From the NCBI GenBank assembly GCA_964425315.1, contig CAYRNB010000038.1, positions 1 to 28,553 of the forward strand: a stretch of 28,553 nucleotides of DNA, given 5' to 3'. The DNA comes from Rhodoblastus sp964425315 (GTDB lineage: Bacteria; Pseudomonadota; Alphaproteobacteria; Rhizobiales; Beijerinckiaceae). The notes beneath the pieces were generated by a model that ran no database searches, was not told the DNA's origin, and was given only the letters and a program-made list of their open reading frames with translations. Below, in pieces: positions 21,855 through 28,553 of the stretch (the first letter of the stretch is position 1; every line of letters begins with the position of its first letter). A program made the translations under genes and the position numbers.

Positions 21855-24800
21855 TCAGTTCCTGGCGGCGGCCGCGCCGAGCAATTGCGAGAGTTTTCGG
21901 CGCAGATCGTCGGCGTTGACCGGCTTGTGCAGCAGTTCGAAACCGCTGGCGGCGATTTCCGCGATGCGCTCCTGGGCCGTGTCGCCGGTCAGGATCAGGG
22001 TCGGATAGCGCCGCCCCGAATCCTCTGCAATCCGCCGCGCCGCCTCCAACCCGTTGAGTCCGGCGCCGAGGCGATAGTCGGTGACGATGGCGTCGAAGCG
22101 CCATTTCCTTCGCGTCGCCAGCTCCACGGCTTCCTCGCCGCTGGCGGCGGCAAAGGTCTCGCAGCCCCATTGCTGCGCCAGATTTTCCAGGCCGTGGCGC
22201 AGGATGAGATTGTCCTCGACGATCAGGACGCGGCCGGCCGGACCCTCGTTGCGGATTTCCTCCGCCGCGGCCGACGTCTGGGCGGCGGCTTCGGGCAGCA
22301 TCAGCGAGAAGCGCGAGCCGCGCCCCATGCGCGAGGCGACCTCGATTTTCGCGTCCATCAGCGCGGCGAGGCGCGCGACGATGGCGAGGCCGAGGCCGAG
22401 GCCCTGGCCGAGGTCGCGGCCGGGATTGTTCAGCTGGATGAATTCGTCGAAAATTTCCGTCCGCTTTTCATGCGGGACGCCAATGCCGGTGTCGATGACG
22501 TCGATTCGCACGTTGCCGCCGCCCCGCGGCCGCGCGCCGATAAGCAGGCCGCCGCTCGGCGTATAGCGCAAGGCGTTTTCGATCAGATTGCGCAAGGCCC
22601 GCTCAAGCAGGGTGGGATCGGCGAGGACGTGGAGCCGGTTGGGCCGGACGCGCAGCTCCAGGCCCTTGTCTTCCGCTTTGGCCTTGTATTCGCCGCCGAG
22701 CCGCCGCAACAAGGCGCCGAGATCGACCGGCTCGATGTTGGGCGCGACCACGCCGGCGTCGAGGCGGGAAATGTCGAGGATGGAGGTGAGCAGGCCGTTC
22801 AGCCCGGCGAGGGCCTGCTTCATCAGCCGGGCGGTTTCGACCGCCTTGGGATTGGCCGCCACCTGGCGCTCGATCAGCGACAGCAGCAGCACCAGCGATT
22901 GCACCGGCTGGCGCAGGTCGTGGCTGGCGGAGGCGAGGAATCTGGACTTGGCGCGATTGGCGCGCTCGGCGTCGGATTTGGCGGCGATCAGCTCGTCCTC
23001 GATCGCCTTCTGCGCCGACACGTCGCGGAAAAAGACGGAAATGCCGCCTTCCCCGGTCGGGTAGACGGAAAATTCCACCCAGCGGCCGAGAATGGCCGAG
23101 ATCTGCTCGAATTCGAGGGAGCGCCTGGTCTCCATCACCCGGCGGAAATTCGTCTCGATCGAGCTTCCCGCCATCTCGGGGAAAATATCGAAGAAATTCT
23201 TACCGATCACCGCCTCGCGGCTCTTCGCGAGCATGATTTCGGCGCGGGCGTTGAAATAGACGAAGCGCCAGTCGGCGTCCAAAGCGTAGAAGCCGTCGGC
23301 GATACTGGCGAGAATTTCGTCGGCCTTGGCCTTGGCCGCCGCCAAAGCGTTGCGGCCCTCAATCAGTTCGGTGACGTCGAGCATGGTGATGAAGGCGTGC
23401 CGTGGCCGGCCCTCGCCGTCCAGTTCGGCGCTGGCGACGCGTTCGATCCAGCGCTCCTTGCCGTCGTCGCCTACGACGCGGAATTCCAGGCGGCTGGGCG
23501 CGCCGGTGGCGAAAAGCTCGCGCGAGGCGGCGACGAGGCGCGGCCGGTCCTCCGGCGCGACATGAGCGAGCATGGCGTCGAAGCCCGTTTGAAGGTCGCC
23601 GCCATGCGGCGGAATCGGGGTCTTGAAGCCCATCACCTGGGAAAAATTCTCCCCCTGAACGACGCGTTTCTGGGTGAGGTTGATGTTGACATAGGTCAGG
23701 CGCGCGGCATTGGCGGCGTGGCGCAGGCGCTTCTGGCTCAGGTGCAGGGCGGCCTTGCGATCGAGAAGGGCCATTTCCGCCGCTTTTCGGTCGCTGATGT
23801 CGAGGGCGATGCCGGACATGCGCAAGGGCGCGCTGTCGTCGGCCCGCTCGATCTTGCCGCGGATCGCCACCCAGCGCAGCGCGCCGTTGGGGGCGGCCAC
23901 GCGATATTCCGCGCGAAAATCGCTGGCGCCCGGCTTGAGCGCCTCGGCGAACGCCGTTTCGGTCGCCGGCCGATCGTCGGCGTGGATGCTGTCGAGCCAG
24001 AGCGAGCGGGAGGGCGCCGCCGTTTCGGCGTCGAGGCTGTGCATGGCGAAAAAGGTCGGCGACCAGGTCCACTTGTCGGCGGCGCAGTCCCATTGCCAGT
24101 CTGCCGCGTTGGCGCCGCGAAGCGCAAAGCGCAGCCGTTCCTCGCTGTTGCGCAAAGCCTCCTTGGCCTCTTTCGACGCGGAAATGTCGGTGCTAATGGC
24201 GATAAACTGCCGCGGCCGGCCGGACTCGTCGAGAAAGGGCGTGATCGTGGTGTCGAACCACTGAAGCGAGCCGTCTTTGGCGTAGTTGCACAATTCGCCG
24301 CGCCAGACCTGGCCGGAATTGATCGTCCGCCAAAGGCGCAGGAAAAAAGCCCTGGAATGGACGCCGGAATTGAGCATGCGATGCGTTCGGCCGATCAGCT
24401 GCTCGCGCGAAAATTGCGAGGCGACGCAGAACTTGTCGTTGACATAGGTGATGACGCCATGAGCGTCGGTGACGGCGACAATGGCGTGTTCGTCGAGCGC
24501 CGCGCGCAGATCGTCGAATTGCTTGAGCGAGGCGCGCAGGCTTTTCTCGCTTGCGCGCAAGTCGGCCTCGGCCTTCTTCCTCAAGGTGATGTCGCGGATG
24601 ATTTTCGACGCGCCGGCGATGACGCCCAGGGCGTTCTTTATGGGCGACATGGTGAGGGAGACGCAAAGGACGCGGCCGTCCTTGGCGACGCGCATCGTCT
24701 CGTAAGGTTCGACGCGTTCGTCGGCGCAGATGCGCGCAATGTTATCCTCTTCCTCCTCCAACCGTTCCGGCGGGATGATGCCCGCGATCTTGCGGCCGAT

Positions 24801-25694
24801 CATTTCCTCGGCGCTATAGCCGAACAGGCGCTCGGCGCCTTCGTTCCAGCTGGTGACGATCGAATCGAGATCCTCGCTGAGCACGGCGTCCCGCGCCGTC
24901 CTGACGATGGAGGCGAGATGGGCCATTTCAGCCTCGGCCTCCTTGCGCGCGGTGATGTCCTCCGAGACGATCATGAGGCCGCCGATTTCGCCCTGAGCGT
25001 CGCACCAGGGCCGCATCTCCCATCTCAACCATCGGACCGAGCCGTCGGGGAGAATGAAGGGATCGCCCTCCGAGCCTTCGACGGCGCCGGCGAGACAGCG
25101 CTGATGGATGGCCTTCCGCTCCTCGGCAATTTGCGGAAAGACGTCGTAGTGGCTGCGCCCGACCGGCGAATCCGCCAGCTGGAACCTTTTGCGCCATTCG
25201 GAGCTGGCGGCGATATAGACCATGTCGCGATCGAGCATGGCGATGGGCGCGGGGGCGTGTTCGATGAAAAGCGCGAGCTGCTGCTCGCTTTGCGCCATGC
25301 GCGCGCGCGTCCGCCTGTCCTCGGTGACGTCGCGCGCCGCGCCGATGAGGCGCGCCGGCGCGGCGTCATCCGCGCGGTCGGCGTGGGCGCAAAATTCGAT
25401 CCAGCGCTTCTCGCCGTCGCCGGCGCGGCTTATGGGAAAGGTCAGTTCGGCCAGCAGCGGGCCGCCGGGGCGCATGGCCTCCGCGCAAGCCGCGTCGAAG
25501 CGGGCGAATTCTTCGGGCGAGAGCAGGGCGGCCAGAGTCGCGCGGTCAAGCTCGGCGGCGGCGGGAAGACCGAACATCGCCTTGGTTTCGGGCGGGCAAT
25601 TTTGCGCCCGCCAATCCGGCGCCTGCGTCGGATCGGACGGCGACGGCCCGGTCGGCCGAAGGATCAAGGAAGTGAAGCGGATTGCGCGATCCAT
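21855..25694 (-). CDS. Soluble multi-PAS hybrid histidine kinase
   Basis: This 1279-residue sensor kinase has no membrane segment. About seven PAS/PAC modules can be traced, near 30-125, 138-250, 260-375, 395-508, 520-636, 655-775 and 790-905. Recurrent PAC endings such as IGAARDVTEDR, IVSEDITARKEAE, IIRDITLRKKAE, ISTDISASKEAK and IALDISDRKAAE mark them. HisKA follows with His925 in ASASHDLRQPVQSL, then HATPase_c with the N box LRNLIENALRYTP and G boxes DTGIGVP and GQGLGLGLAIV. A C-terminal receiver has Asp1206 (IVTDYRLG) and Lys in LLHKPV. The HDLRQP form of the H box marks the family often called DLRQP-type hybrid kinases. No heme-, flavin- or Cys-ligand motif can be assigned, so the signals are unknown. 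ATG 25694 was chosen because the upstream open frame, to 26123, has no PAS-like sequence. Confidence 0.92.
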   Translation of the reverse strand: MDRAIRFTSLILRPTGPSPSDPTQAPDWRAQNCPPETKAMFGLPAAAELDRATLAALLSPEEFARFDAACAEAMRPGGPLLAELTFPISRAGDGEKRWIEFCAHADRADDAAPARLIGAARDVTEDRRTRARMAQSEQQLALFIEHAPAPIAMLDRDMVYIAASSEWRKRFQLADSPVGRSHYDVFPQIAEERKAIHQRCLAGAVEGSEGDPFILPDGSVRWLRWEMRPWCDAQGEIGGLMIVSEDITARKEAEAEMAHLASIVRTARDAVLSEDLDSIVTSWNEGAERLFGYSAEEMIGRKIAGIIPPERLEEEEDNIARICADERVEPYETMRVAKDGRVLCVSLTMSPIKNALGVIAGASKIIRDITLRKKAEADLRASEKSLRASLKQFDDLRAALDEHAIVAVTDAHGVITYVNDKFCVASQFSREQLIGRTHRMLNSGVHSRAFFLRLWRTINSGQVWRGELCNYAKDGSLQWFDTTITPFLDESGRPRQFIAISTDISASKEAKEALRNSEERLRFALRGANAADWQWDCAADKWTWSPTFFAMHSLDAETAAPSRSLWLDSIHADDRPATETAFAEALKPGASDFRAEYRVAAPNGALRWVAIRGKIERADDSAPLRMSGIALDISDRKAAEMALLDRKAALHLSQKRLRHAANAARLTYVNINLTQKRVVQGENFSQVMGFKTPIPPHGGDLQTGFDAMLAHVAPEDRPRLVAASRELFATGAPSRLEFRVVGDDGKERWIERVASAELDGEGRPRHAFITMLDVTELIEGRNALAAAKAKADEILASIADGFYALDADWRFVYFNARAEIMLAKSREAVIGKNFFDIFPEMAGSSIETNFRRVMETRRSLEFEQISAILGRWVEFSVYPTGEGGISVFFRDVSAQKAIEDELIAAKSDAERANRAKSRFLASASHDLRQPVQSLVLLLSLIERQVAANPKAVETARLMKQALAGLNGLLTSILDISRLDAGVVAPNIEPVDLGALLRRLGGEYKAKAEDKGLELRVRPNRLHVLADPTLLERALRNLIENALRYTPSGGLLIGARPRGGGNVRIDVIDTGIGVPHEKRTEIFDEFIQLNNPGRDLGQGLGLGLAIVARLAALMDAKIEVASRMGRGSRFSLMLPEAAAQTSAAAEEIRNEGPAGRVLIVEDNLILRHGLENLAQQWGCETFAAASGEEAVELATRRKWRFDAIVTDYRLGAGLNGLEAARRIAEDSGRRYPTLILTGDTAQERIAEIAASGFELLHKPVNADDLRRKLSQLLGAAAARN

Positions 25695-26055
25695 ATACTC
25701 AAGCCGGACGCGGCAGGTGACAGTTCCGCCCCGCCGCGAGCGGGAATTTACACCTATCGCGCCGAAAAAGCAGCATTTCACCTCATTTGTGGCGCGCGGT
25801 AGCGGATCGCGGCTAAAAAAGCATTCAGTCGGCGCGCCGTCACCGCCCTTGGCGACAAAACGAGCGCGGGCTCGGCCGGCGATGAAACGCCGCAAAGGCC
25901 TTGTTGTTCCGCCGTTCGCGCGCGCATTGGTCCAAGCCGCGCAAAATGAATGGAAATTCATTTGCCTCGGCACAGCTTGACGCGCTAGACGCAACACGCG
26001 AAAGCTAAACGAGGGGGCAAAAGAGCGGCGCCGGGCGCCGATTGGAGGCGTTGAA
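25695..26055. other. Gene-free region upstream of the kinase and transporter genes
   Basis: These 361 bases hold divergent promoter functions for the kinase (minus) and the MFS operon (plus). The only strong element is the AT-rich dyad at 25941-25965. A GCGGCGCCGGGCGCC segment near 26026-26040 is self-complementary and lies just before the leader ORF ribosome-binding site, so it could fold in the leader mRNA. No gene is supported. Confidence 0.45.
25941..25965. promoter_or_regulatory. AT-rich inverted repeat overlapping a weak sigma-54-like site upstream of the MFS operon
   Basis: AAATGAAT (25944-25951) and ATTCATTT (25956-25963) are perfect inverted arms around GGAA. They extend to GC at both ends with one extra A on the left. 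The region around it is GC-rich, so a dyad this AT-rich looks like an operator. The same bases include TGGAAATTCATTTGC (25951-25965), which has GG-N10-GC spacing but a poor -24 box. It lies about 90 bp before the leader ORF. Its regulator is unknown. Confidence 0.4.
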
Positions 26056-26124
26056 GATGCAGAATGACAGGCCCGGCAGGGCGGCGCTGACGGCGCAAGC
26101 AGCGAACGGATGCGCTTATGCATA
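26056..26124 (+). CDS. 22-codon leader ORF overlapping the MFS transporter start
   Basis: ATG 26056 is preceded by GGAGG at an ideal 7-nt spacing. It opens a 22-residue frame (MQNDRPGRAALTAQAANG and four more residues) that stops at TAA 26122-26124. The transporter ATG at 26118 lies inside this last stretch, in another frame, and has only a weak ribosome-binding site. Ribosomes finishing the leader would be placed to re-initiate on the transporter, so translational coupling is likely. The peptide is polar with no known motif. It may act only in cis. Confidence 0.5.
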
Positions 26125-27329
26125 AGTCAGAGCTTCGCGCCACAATCTCTCTGGCCTCCGTCTTTGCAGCGCGGCTGCTCGGGCTTTTCATGATCTACCC
26201 GGTGTTCGCGCATTACGCGCGTGGTCTCTCCGGCGCCAACCCTCGGATGATCGGTCTGGCGCTCGGGGCCTACGGTCTGGCGCAGGGCCTTCTTCAAATT
26301 CCTCTGGGGCTGCTTTCCGATCGCATCGGCCGCAAAACGGTGATCGCCGGCGGCCTTTTCGTCTTTGGCGTGGGCAGCGTCGTGGCGGCGGTCTCGACGT
26401 CGATCGACGGGGTGCTGCTCGGCCGCATCCTGCAGGGCGCCGGCGCGGTCGGCTCCTCGATCCTTGCCCTGGTGGCGGATCTCACGCGTGACGAGGTGCG
26501 CACCCGCGCCATGGCCGTGGTCGGAATCACCATCGGCTTTTCGTTTGCGCTCGCGGTTCTCGTCGGCCCGCCGATCGCCGCGGCCGTCGGCCTGTCCGGC
26601 GTGTTCTGGATCACCGCCGTCCTCGCTGTCGCCGGCATTGCGATCACGCTGGGCGTCGTGCCGACGCCCGACCATATCGTTCCGCGCGACCTCAGTTCTT
26701 CGACCTTCAGCCGGGTGCTGGGCGACCCCGAACTGCTGCGGCTCGATTACGCCATTTTCACGCTGCACGCCATCCTGACCGCCTGCTTCCTGGTCATTCC
26801 CGCCATTCTTGTGCATTCGCTGCGCCTGGATGTGGCCGACCAATGGATGTTCTATCTGCCGGTCATGGTTGTCGCGATGGGGCTGATGGTTCCGGCGATC
26901 ATCGTCGCCGAGACCCGCGGCAAGATGAAGGAAGTCTTCGTCGGCTCGATCCTGATGATCATCGCCAGTCTCGCGGCCCTCGCGGTGGAGCCGGGGAGCG
27001 AGGTCGCGGTGATTATCGCGCTGACCGCGTTTTTCACCGGATTCAACGCCATGGAGGCGATGCTGCCGTCGCTGGTGACGAAGTTCGCGCCGGCCCACGC
27101 CAAGGGCGCGGCCACGGGCGTCTATTCGAGCTCTCAGTTCATCGGCATTTTCGTCGGCGGCGCCGGCGGCGGCTGGATGCTCGCGGAGAAGGGCGCCTCC
27201 GGGGTGTTTGGCTTCGCCATCGTTCTGACGCTGATCTGGCTGGCGCTCGCGGCCACCATGCGCCGGCCCAAGTCGCGCCGGAGCCGCTCGGAGTCGGAGG
27301 CCGGCGAGGCGCACGCCGGGCAAGCGTAA
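26118..27329 (+). CDS. MFS transporter (YajR-like drug/proton antiporter fold, without the C-terminal domain)
   Basis: This 403-residue inner-membrane permease of the major facilitator superfamily has about 12 hydrophobic helices. Motif A is GLLSDRIGRKTV (about 64-75) after TM2. LGRILQGAGAVGSSILALVA is in the TM4 region, and ITIGFSFALAVLVGPPIAA corresponds to the antiporter motif C region in TM5. The N-terminal TISLASVFAARLLGLFMIYP is very typical of YajR-type transporters. YajR of E. coli carries an extra cytoplasmic ferredoxin-like domain of about 60 residues after TM12; here the chain ends in a short basic/acidic tail (RRPKSRRSRSESEAGEAHAG), so that domain is absent. The substrate is unknown. 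It is preceded by a leader ORF that overlaps its start codon by 7 nt. Confidence 0.88.
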   Translation: MHKSELRATISLASVFAARLLGLFMIYPVFAHYARGLSGANPRMIGLALGAYGLAQGLLQIPLGLLSDRIGRKTVIAGGLFVFGVGSVVAAVSTSIDGVLLGRILQGAGAVGSSILALVADLTRDEVRTRAMAVVGITIGFSFALAVLVGPPIAAAVGLSGVFWITAVLAVAGIAITLGVVPTPDHIVPRDLSSSTFSRVLGDPELLRLDYAIFTLHAILTACFLVIPAILVHSLRLDVADQWMFYLPVMVVAMGLMVPAIIVAETRGKMKEVFVGSILMIIASLAALAVEPGSEVAVIIALTAFFTGFNAMEAMLPSLVTKFAPAHAKGAATGVYSSSQFIGIFVGGAGGGWMLAEKGASGVFGFAIVLTLIWLALAATMRRPKSRRSRSESEAGEAHAGQA

Positions 27330-27439
27330 ACTCAGTCGCGCCGCGGATCGGCGGCGCCCTTCTGCCCCATGAGGAGAAAATCGCCGGCGAAGGGCGTTTC
27401 GCCGGTGGCGCGCCGAAAGTGCGTTCCTATATTTTCGGG

Positions 27440-27456
27440 GCGCGGAAAATCCGCGC
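27440..27456. repeat. Short inverted repeat before the small exported protein gene
   Basis: GCGCGGA (27440-27446) and TCCGCGC (27450-27456) form a 7-bp stem with loop AAA, 20 nt before the start of the next gene. With no T run it is not a clear terminator for the MFS gene. It could be an operator or an mRNA leader hairpin. Confidence 0.3.
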
Positions 27457-27475
27457 GAAAAACTGCGGACCTTTC

Positions 27476-27715
27476 ATGAAGAACAATTTCGTCGCCGCTG
27501 TCGCGGCGGTTTTTCTGGCCGCGAGCCTCGGCTTTTCCGGCGCGGCCCAGGCCAAGGGCTGCATCCGCGGCGCGATCGTCGGGGGCGTCGCTGGCCATAT
27601 GGCGCATCATGGCGTGGTCGGCGCCATCGCCGGCTGCATCGCCGCACGGCATTATTACAAACAAAAGAAGCTGCGCGAACAGCAGCAAATGGAGCAGCAA
27701 CCCGCGACGCAATGA
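27476..27715 (+). CDS. Small exported protein with glycine-zipper-like core
   Basis: This 79-residue protein has a clear signal peptide (MKNNFVAAVAAVFLAASLGF, then SGAAQA with cleavage near AQA-KG). The mature chain begins KGCIRGAIVGGVAGHMAHHG and continues VVGAIAGCIAARHYYKQKKL. It ends in a Gln-rich tail (REQQQMEQQPATQ). The spaced Gly/Ala pattern resembles short glycine-zipper proteins that insert in membranes. Two Cys (in KGCIRG and AGCIAA) could form a disulfide. The ribosome-binding site is poor (GCGGACC), and a hairpin lies just upstream. It follows the MFS gene by 146 nt and ends before a strong terminator. Similar small exported proteins are common in Hyphomicrobiales and have no known role. 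Confidence 0.7.
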   Translation: MKNNFVAAVAAVFLAASLGFSGAAQAKGCIRGAIVGGVAGHMAHHGVVGAIAGCIAARHYYKQKKLREQQQMEQQPATQ

Positions 27716-27763
27716 ACGCTCCCGCCACGGACTGTTGTCTGCCTGCCACAGTCGCCCGCCATC

Positions 27764-27797
27764 GCAACGGCGCCCCCAAAGCGCCGTTGCATTTGTT
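27764..27797 (+). terminator. Intrinsic terminator after the small exported protein gene
   Basis: GCAACGGCGC (27764-27773) and GCGCCGTTGC (27781-27790) form a perfect 10-bp stem with a 7-nt loop, followed by ATTTGTT. It lies 49 nt past the stop codon and 71 nt before the PagL-like gene, so it separates the two transcription units. Confidence 0.7.
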
Positions 27798-27867
27798 CAG
27801 GCCGGAGATTAAGCAATTAAAAGATAAGAGATTTTCAGCCAACAAGACCTGACGCCGGGGAACGACG

Positions 27868-28440
27868 ATGTTTGGACGGGCTCGGCTTCTGGCGGCTTTG
27901 GCTTTCTCGATTGCCTTGACTTCTTCCGCCGCGGCGGCCAGCGATCAGCCGGATCTGGTCAGCCTCGGCATCGGTCAGTTCGACGAGACGTTCTACAATC
28001 CGCAGCCCTATTTCATGGGCGTCGATTACAATTCCATTCATGATTCCGCCGTCGATTTCCGGGCCGAATATATTTTTGGCGAGAATCTGGTTCCCATTTC
28101 GCCCTATGGTTCGCTGCGGCCCCAACTTGGCTTCGAGGTCACCTCGAAGGGCTCGCTGTTCTTCACCCCGGCGCTCATGCTCGATTTGCCGCTCGGCCCG
28201 TTTCATTTCACGCCGAGTTTCGGTCCGGGGCTCTATATTCAAGGTGGCGGCAAGCGCCTGGGCTATTCGCTCGAATTCCGCACCCAGTTGGAAATCTCGT
28301 ATGAATTCGACAATCATGCGCGCGTCGCCTTGGCGCTCAGCCATATGTCGAATGGCAGATTGTTCGCCACCTGGAATCCCGGCGAGGATTCGGTGCTCGC
28401 CTATTTTCAGTTCCCGATCGAATGGATTTATCCGGATTAG
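27868..28440 (+). CDS. Lipid A 3-O-deacylase / acyloxyacyl hydrolase family outer-membrane protein (PagL-like)
   Basis: This 190-residue outer-membrane beta-barrel has a signal peptide (MFGRARLLAALAFSIALTSS, cleaved near AAAA-SDQ). Alternating-hydrophobicity strands follow, such as AVDFRAEYIFG, GSLFFTPALMLDLPL, FHFTPSFGPGLYI and YSLEFRTQLEISYEF. The PagL active-site strand is clear: ALALSHMSNGRL with His159 and Ser161 in the HxSNG motif. The chain ends in an aromatic-containing strand (VLAYFQFPIEWIYPD), as barrel proteins do. PagL removes the 3-O acyl chain of lipid A and so changes envelope recognition and permeability. GGGGAA lies about 6 nt before ATG 27868. It forms a single-gene unit between two terminators, with its own promoter presumably in the AT-rich 27791-27850 stretch. 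Confidence 0.88.
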   Translation: MFGRARLLAALAFSIALTSSAAAASDQPDLVSLGIGQFDETFYNPQPYFMGVDYNSIHDSAVDFRAEYIFGENLVPISPYGSLRPQLGFEVTSKGSLFFTPALMLDLPLGPFHFTPSFGPGLYIQGGGKRLGYSLEFRTQLEISYEFDNHARVALALSHMSNGRLFATWNPGEDSVLAYFQFPIEWIYPD

Positions 28441-28459
28441 AACGCGGAATGCGGCAAAC

Positions 28460-28487
28460 AAAAGGGCGGCCTTTTGGCCGCCCTTTT
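28460..28487. terminator. Bidirectional intrinsic terminator between the PagL-like gene and glnA
   Basis: AAAAGGGCGGCC (28460-28471) and GGCCGCCCTTTT (28476-28487) form a perfect 12-bp stem with loop TTTT. The A and T flanks give a T tract in both directions. It sits 20 nt from either stop codon of the convergent genes. Confidence 0.9.
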
Positions 28488-28507
28488 GCTTTTCGCCGAG
28501 CCTCGGC

Positions 28508-28553
28508 TCAGTAGGAATAATACATGTCGAACTCGACCGGATGCGGCGTCATT
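28508..28553 (-). CDS. glnA: Glutamine synthetase type I, C-terminal end (partial)
   Basis: The minus-strand frame that ends at TGA 28508-28510 reads MTPHPVEFDMYYSY. This matches the C-terminus of type I glutamine synthetase (consensus TPHPxEFxMYYS), including the Tyr-rich end. The rest of the gene lies beyond the window. GlnA makes glutamine from glutamate and ammonia and is the main product of nitrogen assimilation. Only 14 residues can be judged, but the match is distinctive. Confidence 0.85.
   Translation of the reverse strand, partial: MTPHPVEFDMYYSY

Noticed and set aside
21885..25802. 1305-residue open frame on the plus strand, antisense to the hybrid kinase
   Set aside because: Its sequence has the Arg/Gly/Ala/Asp/Val bias of an antisense shadow of GC-rich codons. 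The opposite strand encodes recognisable PAS, HisKA, HATPase and receiver domains.
25695..26123. 144-residue upstream extension of the kinase frame
   Set aside because: It has a basic, Cys/Arg-rich shadow composition with no PAS features, and covers the intergenic dyad.
27791..27867. Possible sigma-54 site before the PagL-like gene (AGGCCGGAGATTAAGCA)
   Set aside because: The GG to GC spacing is 11, not 10, and the boxes are poor.

Overview
The window reads as chromosomal DNA of a GC-rich alphaproteobacterium, most likely of the order Hyphomicrobiales (methanotroph or photoheterotroph relatives such as Methylocystis or Rhodoblastus types). The evidence is the codon bias, a CbbY-type phosphatase, a DUF6489 protein, a GCG-type cysteine-rich secreted protein, a rhizobial-style palindromic repeat and a NifO-like nitrogenase-associated protein. 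Taxonomy is inferred from gene content only. No rRNA, tRNA, insertion sequence or CRISPR array was seen.

Positions 1-3451 form the most unusual part. A broken-looking amino-acid ABC ATPase start and a nitrogenase-associated ArsC-like gene lie on the minus strand. The latter has a sigma-54 -24/-12 promoter and a NifA-type TGT-N10-ACA site further upstream. Going the other way are a glutamine-rich repeat protein, a small helical protein that shares a short helix motif with it, and an M48 metallopeptidase with its own near-consensus sigma-54 promoter. I do not recognise the first two families. The trio is the best candidate here for an undescribed nitrogen-status-controlled system.

Positions 3590-9265 are plus-strand metabolic genes: an aldose 1-epimerase-like protein with a strikingly AT-rich internal patch, folD, an acyl-CoA ligase and acyl-CoA dehydrogenase pair of the DmdB/DmdC type, and a DUF6489 protein. 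Positions 9417-16282 hold an M23 peptidase and a Bcp peroxiredoxin (minus), a 1165-residue AsmA/YhdP-like membrane protein and a CbbY-like HAD phosphatase (plus), and a small secreted Cys-rich protein (minus).

Positions 16615-21206 are minus strand: a DEAD-box helicase, a small membrane protein, a cytochrome b561 and parE. parE carries a second AT-rich patch, next to its TOPRIM glutamate. Positions 21460-25694 hold a single-domain response regulator convergent with a large soluble hybrid histidine kinase with about seven PAS domains. The right end has an MFS transporter preceded by an overlapping 22-codon leader ORF, a small exported protein, a PagL-like outer-membrane deacylase, a strong bidirectional terminator, and the last codons of glnA, which enter from the right on the minus strand.
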